From the NCBI GenBank assembly GCA_964035545.1, contig OZ037766.1:24264767-24328766 (forward strand): a stretch of DNA of 64,000 nucleotides, written 5' to 3'. Below, piece after piece: positions 24,371-34,200 of the stretch. How positions within the stretch are numbered: the stretch's first letter is position 1; each line of letters opens with the position of its first letter. Below the pieces are notes generated by a model, which worked only from the letters and a program-made list of their open reading frames with translations, made no database searches and was not told the origin of the DNA. This DNA is from Bugula neritina (Eukaryota > Bryozoa > Gymnolaemata > Cheilostomatida > Bugulidae). A program made the translations under genes and the position numbers.

Positions 24371-25444
24371 ATGGAAACGGGCTCGATGCCAGTAAATTCT
24401 GAACTAATTCAGCAGATTGAATCAGAATTACTGGGAACCACGTTTCATGTGAATGACGATGAAGACACTGTAATGGCCGACGGTCTGTTAGACCTGGAGC
24501 TAGACACTGTTCTTGGTCAGTCCACACATGATTCATCAGTTCCTCGAGTGCATTCCAAAAGCTGTGACTCTCAGGTTAGCAACGGTCGACAGTCACTAGA
24601 ATTATGTTGTAAAGATCCACCGCGATCTAACAATAATTCTACTTTTGTAGACACACTCGCGCCCGTCTCTCCGGGCATGCCTTCCCTAGAGATGGCGTGG
24701 GACCCAGAGCCGGCCCCAACAACTTCTACAACCAGGCAGCTGCCACCCCAGTTGGAAGCAACCTCCAACTGGATTACCCCTGCCACAGAGAGAGAGATTA
24801 GGACCCATCAAGGAGGTGAGAGTAACCGTGAATGCAACCTCTGCCAGCAGCGATTCACAACCCACCGCAGACTAAAAGTACACTTGCCGCAGCACTACAT
24901 CACCACTTTCTGCCCTTGCGGAGAATATAGCTACAATCGTGATTACCTATTGCGGCACCAACGTACTATGCAGTGTTATCAAGGGCATGTCTATGAAGTA
25001 GACGAATCATCCTATCCTGCCTTTCTCAACGCCATCAAACCACTCATCACTGACTCAGCTCGGCTATCTCGCCTGGAGCAAGGCTTCCCTTCCCCGCGAC
25101 CCATCATCTCTGGAGCCGCAGATAAACCTACACAGTCTACTAACTCTCCACCTCACAGTCCTCTACGCATGCCGCATACCTTTCCTCGTGTCGTACTACA
25201 GAGGGTAGACACAAATGCGTATACACTCCCTCCCCCCCTTCCATCCTCAGAGCGGAAAAGACACAGACAGCCGACTTCCTCTCGCTCGTCCCCCTGGGCC
25301 CGCAACCTACGTGAAGTAGAAGCTAGGGCACACGACTTAGAGCAAGAAGTGTACAGACTGGCCCCACGAGTGCAGGCTGCATCCAGTGAACTCAAATATT
25401 TACAGGAGTCTGTTAAACGCACGAAGCGTGCGGCCCGCAGTTAA
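24371..25444 (+). CDS. Third ORF of the gypsy element: C2H2 zinc-finger protein
   Basis: 357 codons, in the place where env lies in errantivirus-type elements. There is no signal peptide or membrane helix, so it is not an envelope protein. Residues 155-175 form a canonical C2H2 finger (C-x2-C-x12-H-x3-H, starting CNLCQQRF). A second finger-like unit follows directly with C-x-C-x12-H-x5-C spacing (CPCGEYSYNRDYLLRHQ). The C-terminus (about 315-357) is rich in Glu, Arg, Leu and Ala with heptad-like spacing (VEARAHDLEQEVYRL), suggesting a coiled coil. The middle is Ser/Pro-rich. A role in DNA or RNA binding is inferred only. A donor-like caggtaag lies at about 24338, so expression from a spliced RNA is conceivable. 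Confidence 0.8.
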   Translation: METGSMPVNSELIQQIESELLGTTFHVNDDEDTVMADGLLDLELDTVLGQSTHDSSVPRVHSKSCDSQVSNGRQSLELCCKDPPRSNNNSTFVDTLAPVSPGMPSLEMAWDPEPAPTTSTTRQLPPQLEATSNWITPATEREIRTHQGGESNRECNLCQQRFTTHRRLKVHLPQHYITTFCPCGEYSYNRDYLLRHQRTMQCYQGHVYEVDESSYPAFLNAIKPLITDSARLSRLEQGFPSPRPIISGAADKPTQSTNSPPHSPLRMPHTFPRVVLQRVDTNAYTLPPPLPSSERKRHRQPTSSRSSPWARNLREVEARAHDLEQEVYRLAPRVQAASSELKYLQESVKRTKRAARS

Positions 25445-25703
25445 CTTGAGTCTACCTACAATTCCATACTACTCTTCCCCTACCTCTCTGTGGCATTCCC
25501 TACCGTAATGGTGGCACGTACTCTACATGTAGATAGGACCTTCTCTTACTTATTACTTATTGTGCACGTTATATATACCTGTATATTTTATCAGTTGTTG
25601 TTTTTTTGTATATACTTTTATACTGTTCTCTTACCCCCCCCCCACAACGAAGTGTACGTTTTTTTATGTGAATCTTATTTTTATCAGAAAGTGGGCTTTC
25701 TGC

Positions 25704-25715
25704 TGGAGGGGGCAG
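25704..25715 (+). other. Polypurine tract
   Basis: tggagggggcag directly abuts the 3' LTR. It is purine-rich with a single late C, as expected for the plus-strand primer of reverse transcription. Confidence 0.75.
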
Positions 25716-26021
25716 TGTGGTGGCTCGTGGAGCTACCAGCAACACAATACGCAAGGTTGCGTATTGACCCGGAACAATGTATTAGCCAATTAGCTAGGCT
25801 GTTTTATGAGTAATAGTAGCAGCTTCGCGCTACTAGCTCAGTTGAGGATAGTGCTGTAAATTAAATAGACGTGCGTATCATTACTGTTGTACATTAGATT
25901 TTATTATGTATTCTTGTATTAAAATATAACGATATCTACTCGACTTAACTCGGTGAAGTTTCTCTAGTGATAAATAGATTCTCTTGGTGGCACATCAACC
26001 CTAAATCTGGAAAACATAACA
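25716..26021 (+). repeat. 3' LTR of the gypsy element
   Basis: 306 bp, one substitution (T at 25968) from the 5' LTR. It ends 335 bp before the ATG of the phosphatase gene on the same strand. Confidence 0.97.
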
Positions 26022-26025
26022 GTAT
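26022..26025. repeat. Target site duplication (right)
   Basis: gtat directly after the 3' LTR, matching 18571-18574. Confidence 0.85.
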
Positions 26026-26123
26026 TTAGGTAGCTTGAGTAGTAGTGAAGCCTACACGGCCATAGTTGAAGTGCTTGATCACAGTAGGAACAAATTCTGA
26101 CCGTAAAAAGAAAACATTATAAC

Positions 26124-26196
26124 TTGCCTTTGTCGGATCGAACCTATGAGTGTGGTTACTAGGCAAACGCTCTAACCCCTAGACCATGGCTGCTCC
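26124..26196 (-). repeat. tRNA-derived SINE head, copy 1
   Basis: On the minus strand the sequence starts ggagcagccatgg and carries a box A-like tggtctagggg and a box B ggttcgatcc. The 3' part does not pair with the 5' GGAGCAG, so it is not a working tRNA. Two fuller copies lie at 32231-32442 and 51789-52000. It lies between the 3' LTR and the phosphatase start codon. Confidence 0.7.
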
Positions 26197-26355
26197 TTCT
26201 ATACATGTATAGTTTTAAGTTTACTCTAACAAATATAATATATTTATTTATTTTGCATTTTAGACTGGGATCAGCCGAAAGCTATAGCTCTTTTATCCTT
26301 TATTGTCCGAAACCATAACTTCGTTCTGTCAGTTCTTGCTATTCTTTAAAAAAGT

Positions 26356-29300
26356 ATGAAGAGTGTACTCTTTGTTTGTTTGGGTGAGTTTTGTTAATTT
26401 GAATACTATGTGTTTTTAACAAACATCAAAATATTTTGCATAAGCCTCCAAATATGGATTATTTCAGTTAAGGTTTGTGCAGTTTGATTCATTGCACTTG
26501 TTCTTACTCCTGAGTTATAAATTTTTATTCAGCTATTGAGTCTCTTTATTGCTAATAATAACAGTAATATTTAGCCTTCTGATATTTTAAATAGTGGTGT
26601 TAAAAAATTTTTAAGTCTGTGTTCTATGGTCTAAAAACCTTGTTTTGTACTGCATACTTAACATACTCTGTTATTTCCTTTTATACTGCATAGCTAACAT
26701 ACTCTGCTATTTCCTTTCATACTGCATAGCTAACATACTCTGCTATGTCTTTTTATCTGACATATTTTAGGGAATATATGTCGCTCTGCCCTCGCGGAGT
26801 CTGCCATGAACCTCATAGTAAAAGAAAATGGTGCTGAATCAGAGGTAAGAGAGACGAAATCCATACAGCAATAACAATTTCTACTGCCTTTGCTTTTAAA
26901 TTGCGTCACTAACAGACTCAAACATATCATTAGTATATAACAATACTTCAATTTTGACTATCTTCAATGTTTACCAAATGTGAACATGACTGCCATGAAA
27001 GTTCATTTGACACCCGAAGCTGTTCGACATATTTTTAGCGTAAATCCAATGGAATAGTGTGAGATAAATTGAGATGTTTCGTGGATCTTTAATTGTTCAA
27101 TATCATTCTTATAAATATAGAATTATTCATCAAATTTTCACACGTTTTGTAGACCTCACAGAAATTGCTAATGAATTGCGTGTTAACTTTCTGAGAAACT
27201 GAGTAATTATATATGCAAAAGCAACATGGTAAACATGGGCACACTGTTTTAATGCAAATGCGAACTTAGTTATTGCAATAAACCATAAGTTGGTGTTATG
27301 GTTAAAAATGTTTAGAAATGATATTGCGTTTTATGAGACTCACGGGCTATCTGAAAGTTTTAACTATAAAACGCAAAGTTTTTGGTGTCACTTTGTACAA
27401 CATTCACCAACTTGAGTGTTGCAAGTTTGTAAATAAACATATGCTCTAGCTGTATATACTGGTTGCAGCTTTCGAGCTGTGTTCTATAGGCAAATGTTTG
27501 ATATTTCTTGTGGTTGTATGATTATGAACATCCTTTCATGTAGCTTTATGTTTCCATGTGAACCAGAATAGTTGGCTTAAGTTTGTTTTAGTGGCTGATA
27601 GATAGTTGTGGGACAGCTGGTTATCATATAGGTGAACGTCCCGACTCCAGAGCAAGGGCCACTATGAAGAAACATGGGCTAACAACTCAACATAAAGCCA
27701 GACAGGTATAATATTTCTATTCTGGTAATCTTGCAATCAATCTGCAGTACTGCATAATCTAACACAATAGAATTCTGATGTGTTATATTATATATAGCCA
27801 TTTTGGTAGTAAATAAGATTTGTCTGCTTTTCGTCAACTATATAAAACATTAGACAATTCCCAAATATTCTCAACTGTCGCCACATAATTTTAAATTTTA
27901 ATGTTTATATTTAGTAGCCTCCTAAAATGTATAAGGCTGCTTTTAGAGATGTGATGGTGATGAGTCTGAATTTGCCGTATAGTTATTTATGTACATTACC
28001 TGTATTTATTTTCATTCGCACTGTTTGAAGTTTTGATAATATAATAAACTGTTTTTATGTCTTTTTGCTGTAGCTGTGCACCGAAGATTTTCATCAGTTT
28101 GACGTTATCTTTGGAATGGATGAGAATAATATCAGGTATATTTGACGTGGTGATTCATAAAAGTCAAATTCAAAGCAATCCTAACAAATGATAGCAACTG
28201 AACGGCACTACTGTTTCTTATTGTAGCTGTTAGTGCACATTATAACTTTCAGTGTTGAGTATCATTTCAATAGTAGTCAACTGTCATCACTTGCTTCTTA
28301 TTCAGTTTAGATTCTTCCTTATTTCATTCCTAAAAATACTTTTGGTGATGAAACATGCTATCTGGTGTGTCTCCCCTAATGTTGATCATGAATTAGGTTT
28401 CAATTAATTTTGCATAATTGAAACTAATGCACAGTGTTGTTATTAAGAATTACAATTATCAATTCCCATCTCTCTGTGGGTGAAGCCTGTGTCTACCACA
28501 ACATCAAACTAATGAACTTATAGCAGAGTACGCGTATTAAGGATATAACAAACACAGTATAATATATTACATTATAAATCCAACTGCAAGATTTTGTGAC
28601 TTGCAAATTGGTGTGATGTCATTGCAGTGAATCCATATTGTATGCTTTGTGTTGTTTGTTTTTAAAGCATCTGTAAAATGATTTATCAAAATTATTGACA
28701 TCTCTTTATGAAGCGATTTCCAACAGTTCAGGTTTGAATTCACTTGGCGTCGTAAAATAAACTCTTATTTACTCTCCTAATAAACCAGTTATGCAGAAAA
28801 AAGCTGTAGTTCTTTGAAGCTCTCCCTTATCCGAAGCTGATTTAATGGCGTTTGCAAGTCACAAAGTTTTACAGTTAGATTTATAATGCAATATACTACA
28901 CTGTTATTGTTATATTATTATTATGCATATTCAACAATGATAGTTTTGTTTTGTCTTAGATACAAGTTTATACCACAGTGGTATAAGAGTAGATGCAGTT
29001 TTGAATTTGTTATAACAAGTAACTCTGCCATGTTGCTCTAATAAGAGTTATGTTATCTTGTTTCTAATGCTTTCAGGGATATACAGAGAGTGAAACCTAA
29101 AGGTTCGAAGGCTAGAATTGAGCTTCTTGGAGATTATGATCCTCAGAATATAAAAATCATAGAGGATCCTTACTATGTGCGTCACTTCTGTGATAACATA
29201 ATGCTATATAGGTCATATCCTGTTGCATCTTTAACACATATGCACACATTTCACCACCTTTCACCACCATTGTCCTGTGCAGGTGGCAGGTTTCTGTCTC

Positions 29301-30084
29301 ATTCTAAGTTTCATTCAACTTCTTCTATTTCTGTTTTCTCTGTAGCAGCAACATTAAGGCATCTAAGGTTAGCCTTTATGGGGTCACACTACTTTACTTT
29401 GGTCGTCCTGTAAGTCAAATTCTCATCTCTGTTACTCTCTTAGTGTCCTTTCGGCGCACAGTGGGCCATATGTCTTCATCTTTCTCTACCTCAGCCAGGT
29501 CTTTAATTGACACCACCCTAACTTCTCACTTCTCTTGTGATCATCCAGGCTTATTCCTATAGACAGTGCTGATTGGTTCAATTTTTTTCTAGAGTTTTCA
29601 ATTTTCAGTACATCACTGTAAATTCATTTAAACTCGTATTCAGAGGTAGATGCATTAAGGAAGAAATTCAGAAAAGCCAGTGTTCTAGATTATAAATGTA
29701 GCAGAAGAGTTTTTGTTCTCACTCAAGCCAAAATTAATTAAGAAAATTACAGAACTTAGTCTATTGAAATTTCTCCTTTACTGCATAAAATGAAAACTTT
29801 CAAGTCATTACTACTGGATTGATAATATGTCAATTAAACCACTACCTCTCTAACATTACATCTGATTGTAGGAGTTGCCAAAAGTAGCTGATTTCAATGT
29901 CAGGCTAAGCATGTTATTTTATTATCATTTTTCATACATATGTATAATCGCATTTTAATGGTTACAGTATGCTAATTGAGAGCTGTCTATATTTTTGTAG
30001 GGAGGAGATGATGGTTTTGAGGTAGTATATGAACAATGTATGAGGTGCTGCAAAGCTTTCTATGAACAGACAAATAAAAGCTAA
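26356..30084 (+). CDS. ACP1: Low molecular weight phosphotyrosine protein phosphatase
   Basis: Six exons, 153 aa: 26356-26383, 26771-26844, 27592-27705, 28074-28135, 29077-29176 and 30001-30084, with consistent phases. The length matches the roughly 157 aa of the family. The P-loop C-x5-R-S is split by intron 1: C8 and R14 in VCLGNICRS. The general acid is D123 in EDPYY, followed by the two tyrosines that are phosphorylation sites in vertebrate enzymes. Other family blocks are IDSCGTAGYHIGERPDSRA and FGMDENN. It is a cytoplasmic enzyme that hydrolyses phosphotyrosine. The coding start lies 335 bp after a young LTR, with a SINE head between, so promoter effects are possible. Intron 1 has a 36-bp tandem repeat and intron 5 (29177-30000) a copy of a dispersed repeat. 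Confidence 0.94.
26642..26752. repeat. 36-bp tandem repeat, three copies
   Basis: Three head-to-tail copies of a unit starting tactgcat and containing aacatactctg, in intron 1 of the phosphatase gene. No coding content. Confidence 0.85.
29640..29780 (+). repeat. Dispersed repeat, copy 2
   Basis: Shares ordered blocks with 2490-2640 (gaggtag, gaaaagcc, gtgttc, aaatgtagca, cagaactta). It lies in intron 5 of the phosphatase gene. Confidence 0.45.
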
Positions 30085-31220
30085 AGTGCATTGATGCTAG
30101 TCACTCACATCAACTGCTGAATTTTATTCTTAGCTTAGGGTAGCAATCTGTTAAATATTGTGCCCAGTTTTTTTTAGCAATTTGTATTCACATTTTAAGA
30201 AAGAAATGTGGTAAATATTAAAAACTTGTTACAGAAATCTTGCTAATGAAACTCAAATTCACGACCTTTTTCACAGAAGTTTTGTTGCCCACCCATATAC
30301 ATTTTTACTGTTGAGGTATGCTGTTGCTAAAATAGTTGATTTTGTGATAATGAAGTCCATAAAGTAATGAATTTCATAATTTTTCTGCTGTATTGATTAG
30401 CTGGTCAAAACTGGTTAATAGTCCGTTTGAAAGGGAATATGGCATCCCTGATATTTTGCTTATCAGAAATGCAGTGAAGAACGCAAGTTTGAAAGATTTG
30501 CATTTTTTTCTTACTGCAAGAAGTTGTTACAGCAATTAGCCTGTTATTTTGTCTTGGGCTCAATTTGTGAGGGGAGATTTTATATCAAAGTTTTTAACGT
30601 CTAACATTTGTGTGTATTCGTGTTCCTATCATATTTGATGCATTACACTGAATATAATGTATGAAAATGTTTTCAAAATGATATTTATATTTGAAATGAG
30701 GTAAAGTGAACATAAATAATGGCATAATAATAAATAAATACACATAAGCAGTTAGTACAAAAGAATATAGAATAATGGGAATAATCATATTTCAAGTTAT
30801 ACCAAATGAAATGCAATAAAAGGAAAGTCTCAATCACAATTTAAAATTTCAAAATATTACTGTTGAGTAAAATTATGGTGAAGCATAAACTTTATGTCCT
30901 GTGATTTACAATTGGAAAGTTTACTATGACAGGAAACATGAGCTTGTATACTTTATAGCAGAGCCTAAAACATAATCTAATTGGATAAAGTAAATGGTAC
31001 AGGTAAACTGCCTACTGCTGCAAAATTTCTTTCTCATCTGTTATGTAAAACAGATCATTATTGGTTAATGACTTTAGGGAAGTGTTGCTAATAGCAACGA
31101 GGCAGTGTGTCAACCAATCGTGTGAGCGTTATTGCAAAACCAAGCCGCTGTGTACGATGATGTTTCTTTCCTAATTATATGACACTAAGTCAGTATGCAT
31201 GTATATCAGCACGCCAGAGT
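30085..31220. other. Convergent intergenic region
   Basis: Between the stop of the phosphatase gene (+) and the stop of the second mucin-like gene (-). From about 30800 onward it matches, in inverted orientation, the decayed fragment near 43.4-44.6 kb. No additional gene was seen. Confidence 0.6.
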
Positions 31221-34200
31221 TCAATTACTTTTAGGAGGTGAAAGTTCAAGAGATTCTATCTCAGTCATTTGAGTTTCGTCGTCCTACAAACAGAATATAT
31301 CTTTGAAAGTTATCACAGAAAATAGGAAGCTGGTGTTTACAAGGTTTTTAGCTTTAAAAACATGACATAGTTTCAAGCTTGCAGTTTGAATTATGAATGT
31401 CTACGTAAATAAAGTTCCAAGATGAGAATTGGATACCAATGACAGTGTAACAACGCTGAGAGTACAAACTCGTTCTCCATTTAATGTTGCTAACTAACAA
31501 ACGTCCTAACAATTGTCCTCTTCACTTCCCTTAACCCACCTTCCCCTCCCCCACCCTCTCTTCCCCACCCTCTCTGTCCCTCCAAATTTGTATATATGTA
31601 CTGCAATCTGACATGAAAAATGTAACCAATCAGATTTCAATAAATAATTAATTAGCTCAGCCTACCATATTGTTTCTAGTTTATAGAAATGCAGTTTGTC
31701 CTAATTTATTCTAGTCTTTATATAACTACATGTTTTTAATATTAAACTAAACTAAAGTTTTAAAATAAAAAACTAGTGAGAAAGCTGCAAATACACACTC
31801 ACATCTCCAAAATATTGACGGTCAATTGAAACGTTGGAAGCCCAAGCCTTAGCTCCCACATAATGTGGCCCGTTTGCTGGTGTTTCCTCATAAATGAGCT
31901 CTCTTTTTCGATCGGATGGCTTTACTCGAGGAATTTTCTAAAATAAATTTCAACAGACACTAATGATTTTATCGAGCAAGTATAACATTTGATAGACATA
32001 CAGTAATATTAGCAGTATAAACTATTATTTCAGGATCACTTCCTAAGTGCTGTCATGTTGAGTAATAAGAATAAGATATTTTGCTCCTTTTCGTCATTGA
32101 TTAATAATATTTTGCTTATAGATTTATAGTGTATAGATTACAACATCTCGCAGAACTGATATATACTATTTGTGCGTGCATGCGGTGTGGTGTGTGTGTG
32201 TGTCAATGTATAAGTAAACTTATAATACTCAAACTCCCACAAGTTTATAGTCGCTACCCCAGTAAGAAAGCCTCTGTTGGTTTCTGGTAAATCGGGCTAA
32301 TGACTTATTAAGATGAGGCACAGGAGCAATTATGACTAGATGCTCTTGCTGACATCACCAACGGCCTTTGTTTGGACTTGAACCCATGATTTTCGTGTTT
32401 ACCAGGCAAACTATCTAACCCCTAGACCCAGGCTGCTCCCCCTTATATTTAAAGTATACTTTACTATATTATTTATAAACTACATACCACATCCACATTA
32501 CCAGAAAACAGTTTGCTAATTCTGGTGCTGTTGGCTTGCTCCAGATCAAACATAGCCACATTATAACTGTTCTTCCGAGATCCACTGCCTTCTGTAAACA
32601 ACATTGAATGTATTATGTTAAATTTATATCAGCATTATTCTTAAATGGTAATAATGGTATGAAGCAAAAGTAAGCCTATAAGCAACACTAAAGCAGTGAA
32701 ATGTGTTAAAACTGATGTAATTTTTACTAAAATTTAGACTAATATGTTATATAATATTTCATATTCGATTTCTAAAGCTAGCACCAATGACCTATACTTT
32801 AAACTCAGTATAATTTGAAAAAAAAACTTATTTTTGCAAAATCTTTGCAATAAAAATGTTTAAAATATTGACAGAAATTACTATGGTTATTTAACTTTAT
32901 CAATTATATACTTAGAGTACAGTAATATGCACTGGTGTATTTGTCATGTATGCTTTTTTCTCTATTTGATCTATCAGAACTTTGCCTTTCAAGCACACAC
33001 TAGTTATTGCACTGCAAAGCACACTGGTGCAGATTTATGTTCTGAATGATAGTATTTATTGTAAATAATATAACGGCACTTACTAGTATTGTATCTTCTC
33101 TGGCAGCACACAACTCCAATTACAATCACTAGTAATCCAAAGCAAATGCTGCCTCCAATAACAGCAGCTAGTATTGGAGAATCCATTTCCTTACAATCCG
33201 CACCTTTCCACCCATATGGACATTTTCTACATACAAAATTTTTGTATTAACATAGAACTCAATGTGGAATATTTACAGTAAACTACATATATGAGCTTTT
33301 TTGTTCAGATATTATAGATAGTTCAAATATACAATTAACAACACTCTATGAACTAACGACAAAATTGTACGTAGTTTTTCTGAGCATAATTAAAATGCTT
33401 TAAACATAGTGTAAAACACGAAATACCTTCACATAATCTACTTAATTATTTTTAGAATGTTTGAAGCTGTTAACAATTAGCAAAGGCGTATCTCAGTACT
33501 GAATGACTGAATTTGGTCAATGTTACCTGCAGGCAGTTGTTTGGGTTTGTTGAATTTGGGAAACTTAAGTTTAAAATTATAAAAAACTTATGTGACCATT
33601 GATGGAGCATAAGGATTTTGTAACTATACACTATATGTTTGTCATTGCCTCAAGATCTAAAGTGCTAGATGAAATCTCTACTTACATGCCAGGTGTATAT
33701 GCTCTAAAAGAAAAACACAAACATATGTAGTAAAATAAGGCAAGAGAAGTATTGTGAAAAGTAAAAAAATGTTATACAATGTTTTAGCTATATAATGCTA
33801 TACTAGAGTTAATACCTGGTGAATGTTGGATACGGAGTGGTTATTATTGAAGCTGACACTCCATTTCTCTTTAAAAGCTGCTCCCAGTCATGGCGTAAGG
33901 TGATGCTTGCATTCTTTATCAGAGCAGGGCTCAATGTACTTGAAACATTTGTGACTTGGGGAAGCAATGAAGAAATTTCACTAGTCGTAATATCATTTAT
34001 ATTTCCCTGGATATTACTAGTGATATATTTAATGATGGCACTTTCATCTAAATCGGGTACACTACGCTTGCTTCGAGAAACTGAGGTGATGGCAAAGGAG
34101 TTGGTACATTCGTATTCAGTTTCACTAACAGATGTACAGTTAGTTTCTGTGGCATTGATTTCAATGAAAAATCCTTGTAGCTACAAAAAAATTATCATAT

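Larger units (their letters stand above)
18575..26021 (+). mobile_element. Complete Ty3/gypsy LTR retrotransposon
   Basis: 7447-bp element with two 306-bp LTRs, a tRNA-type primer binding site, gag, pol (protease, reverse transcriptase, RNase H, integrase in that order) and a third ORF encoding a zinc-finger protein. It is flanked by the 4-bp repeat gtat (18571-18574 and 26022-26025). The LTRs differ at one position, so the insertion is very recent. The interior is far more GC-rich than the surrounding host DNA. The integrase-last order and GPY-type C-terminus place it in Ty3/gypsy (Metaviridae). No env-like protein is present. Confidence 0.97.

Noticed and set aside
24371-25444. Third gypsy ORF as an envelope gene
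   Set aside because: No signal peptide, membrane helix or cysteine-rich ectodomain; instead it has zinc fingers and a coiled-coil-like end.
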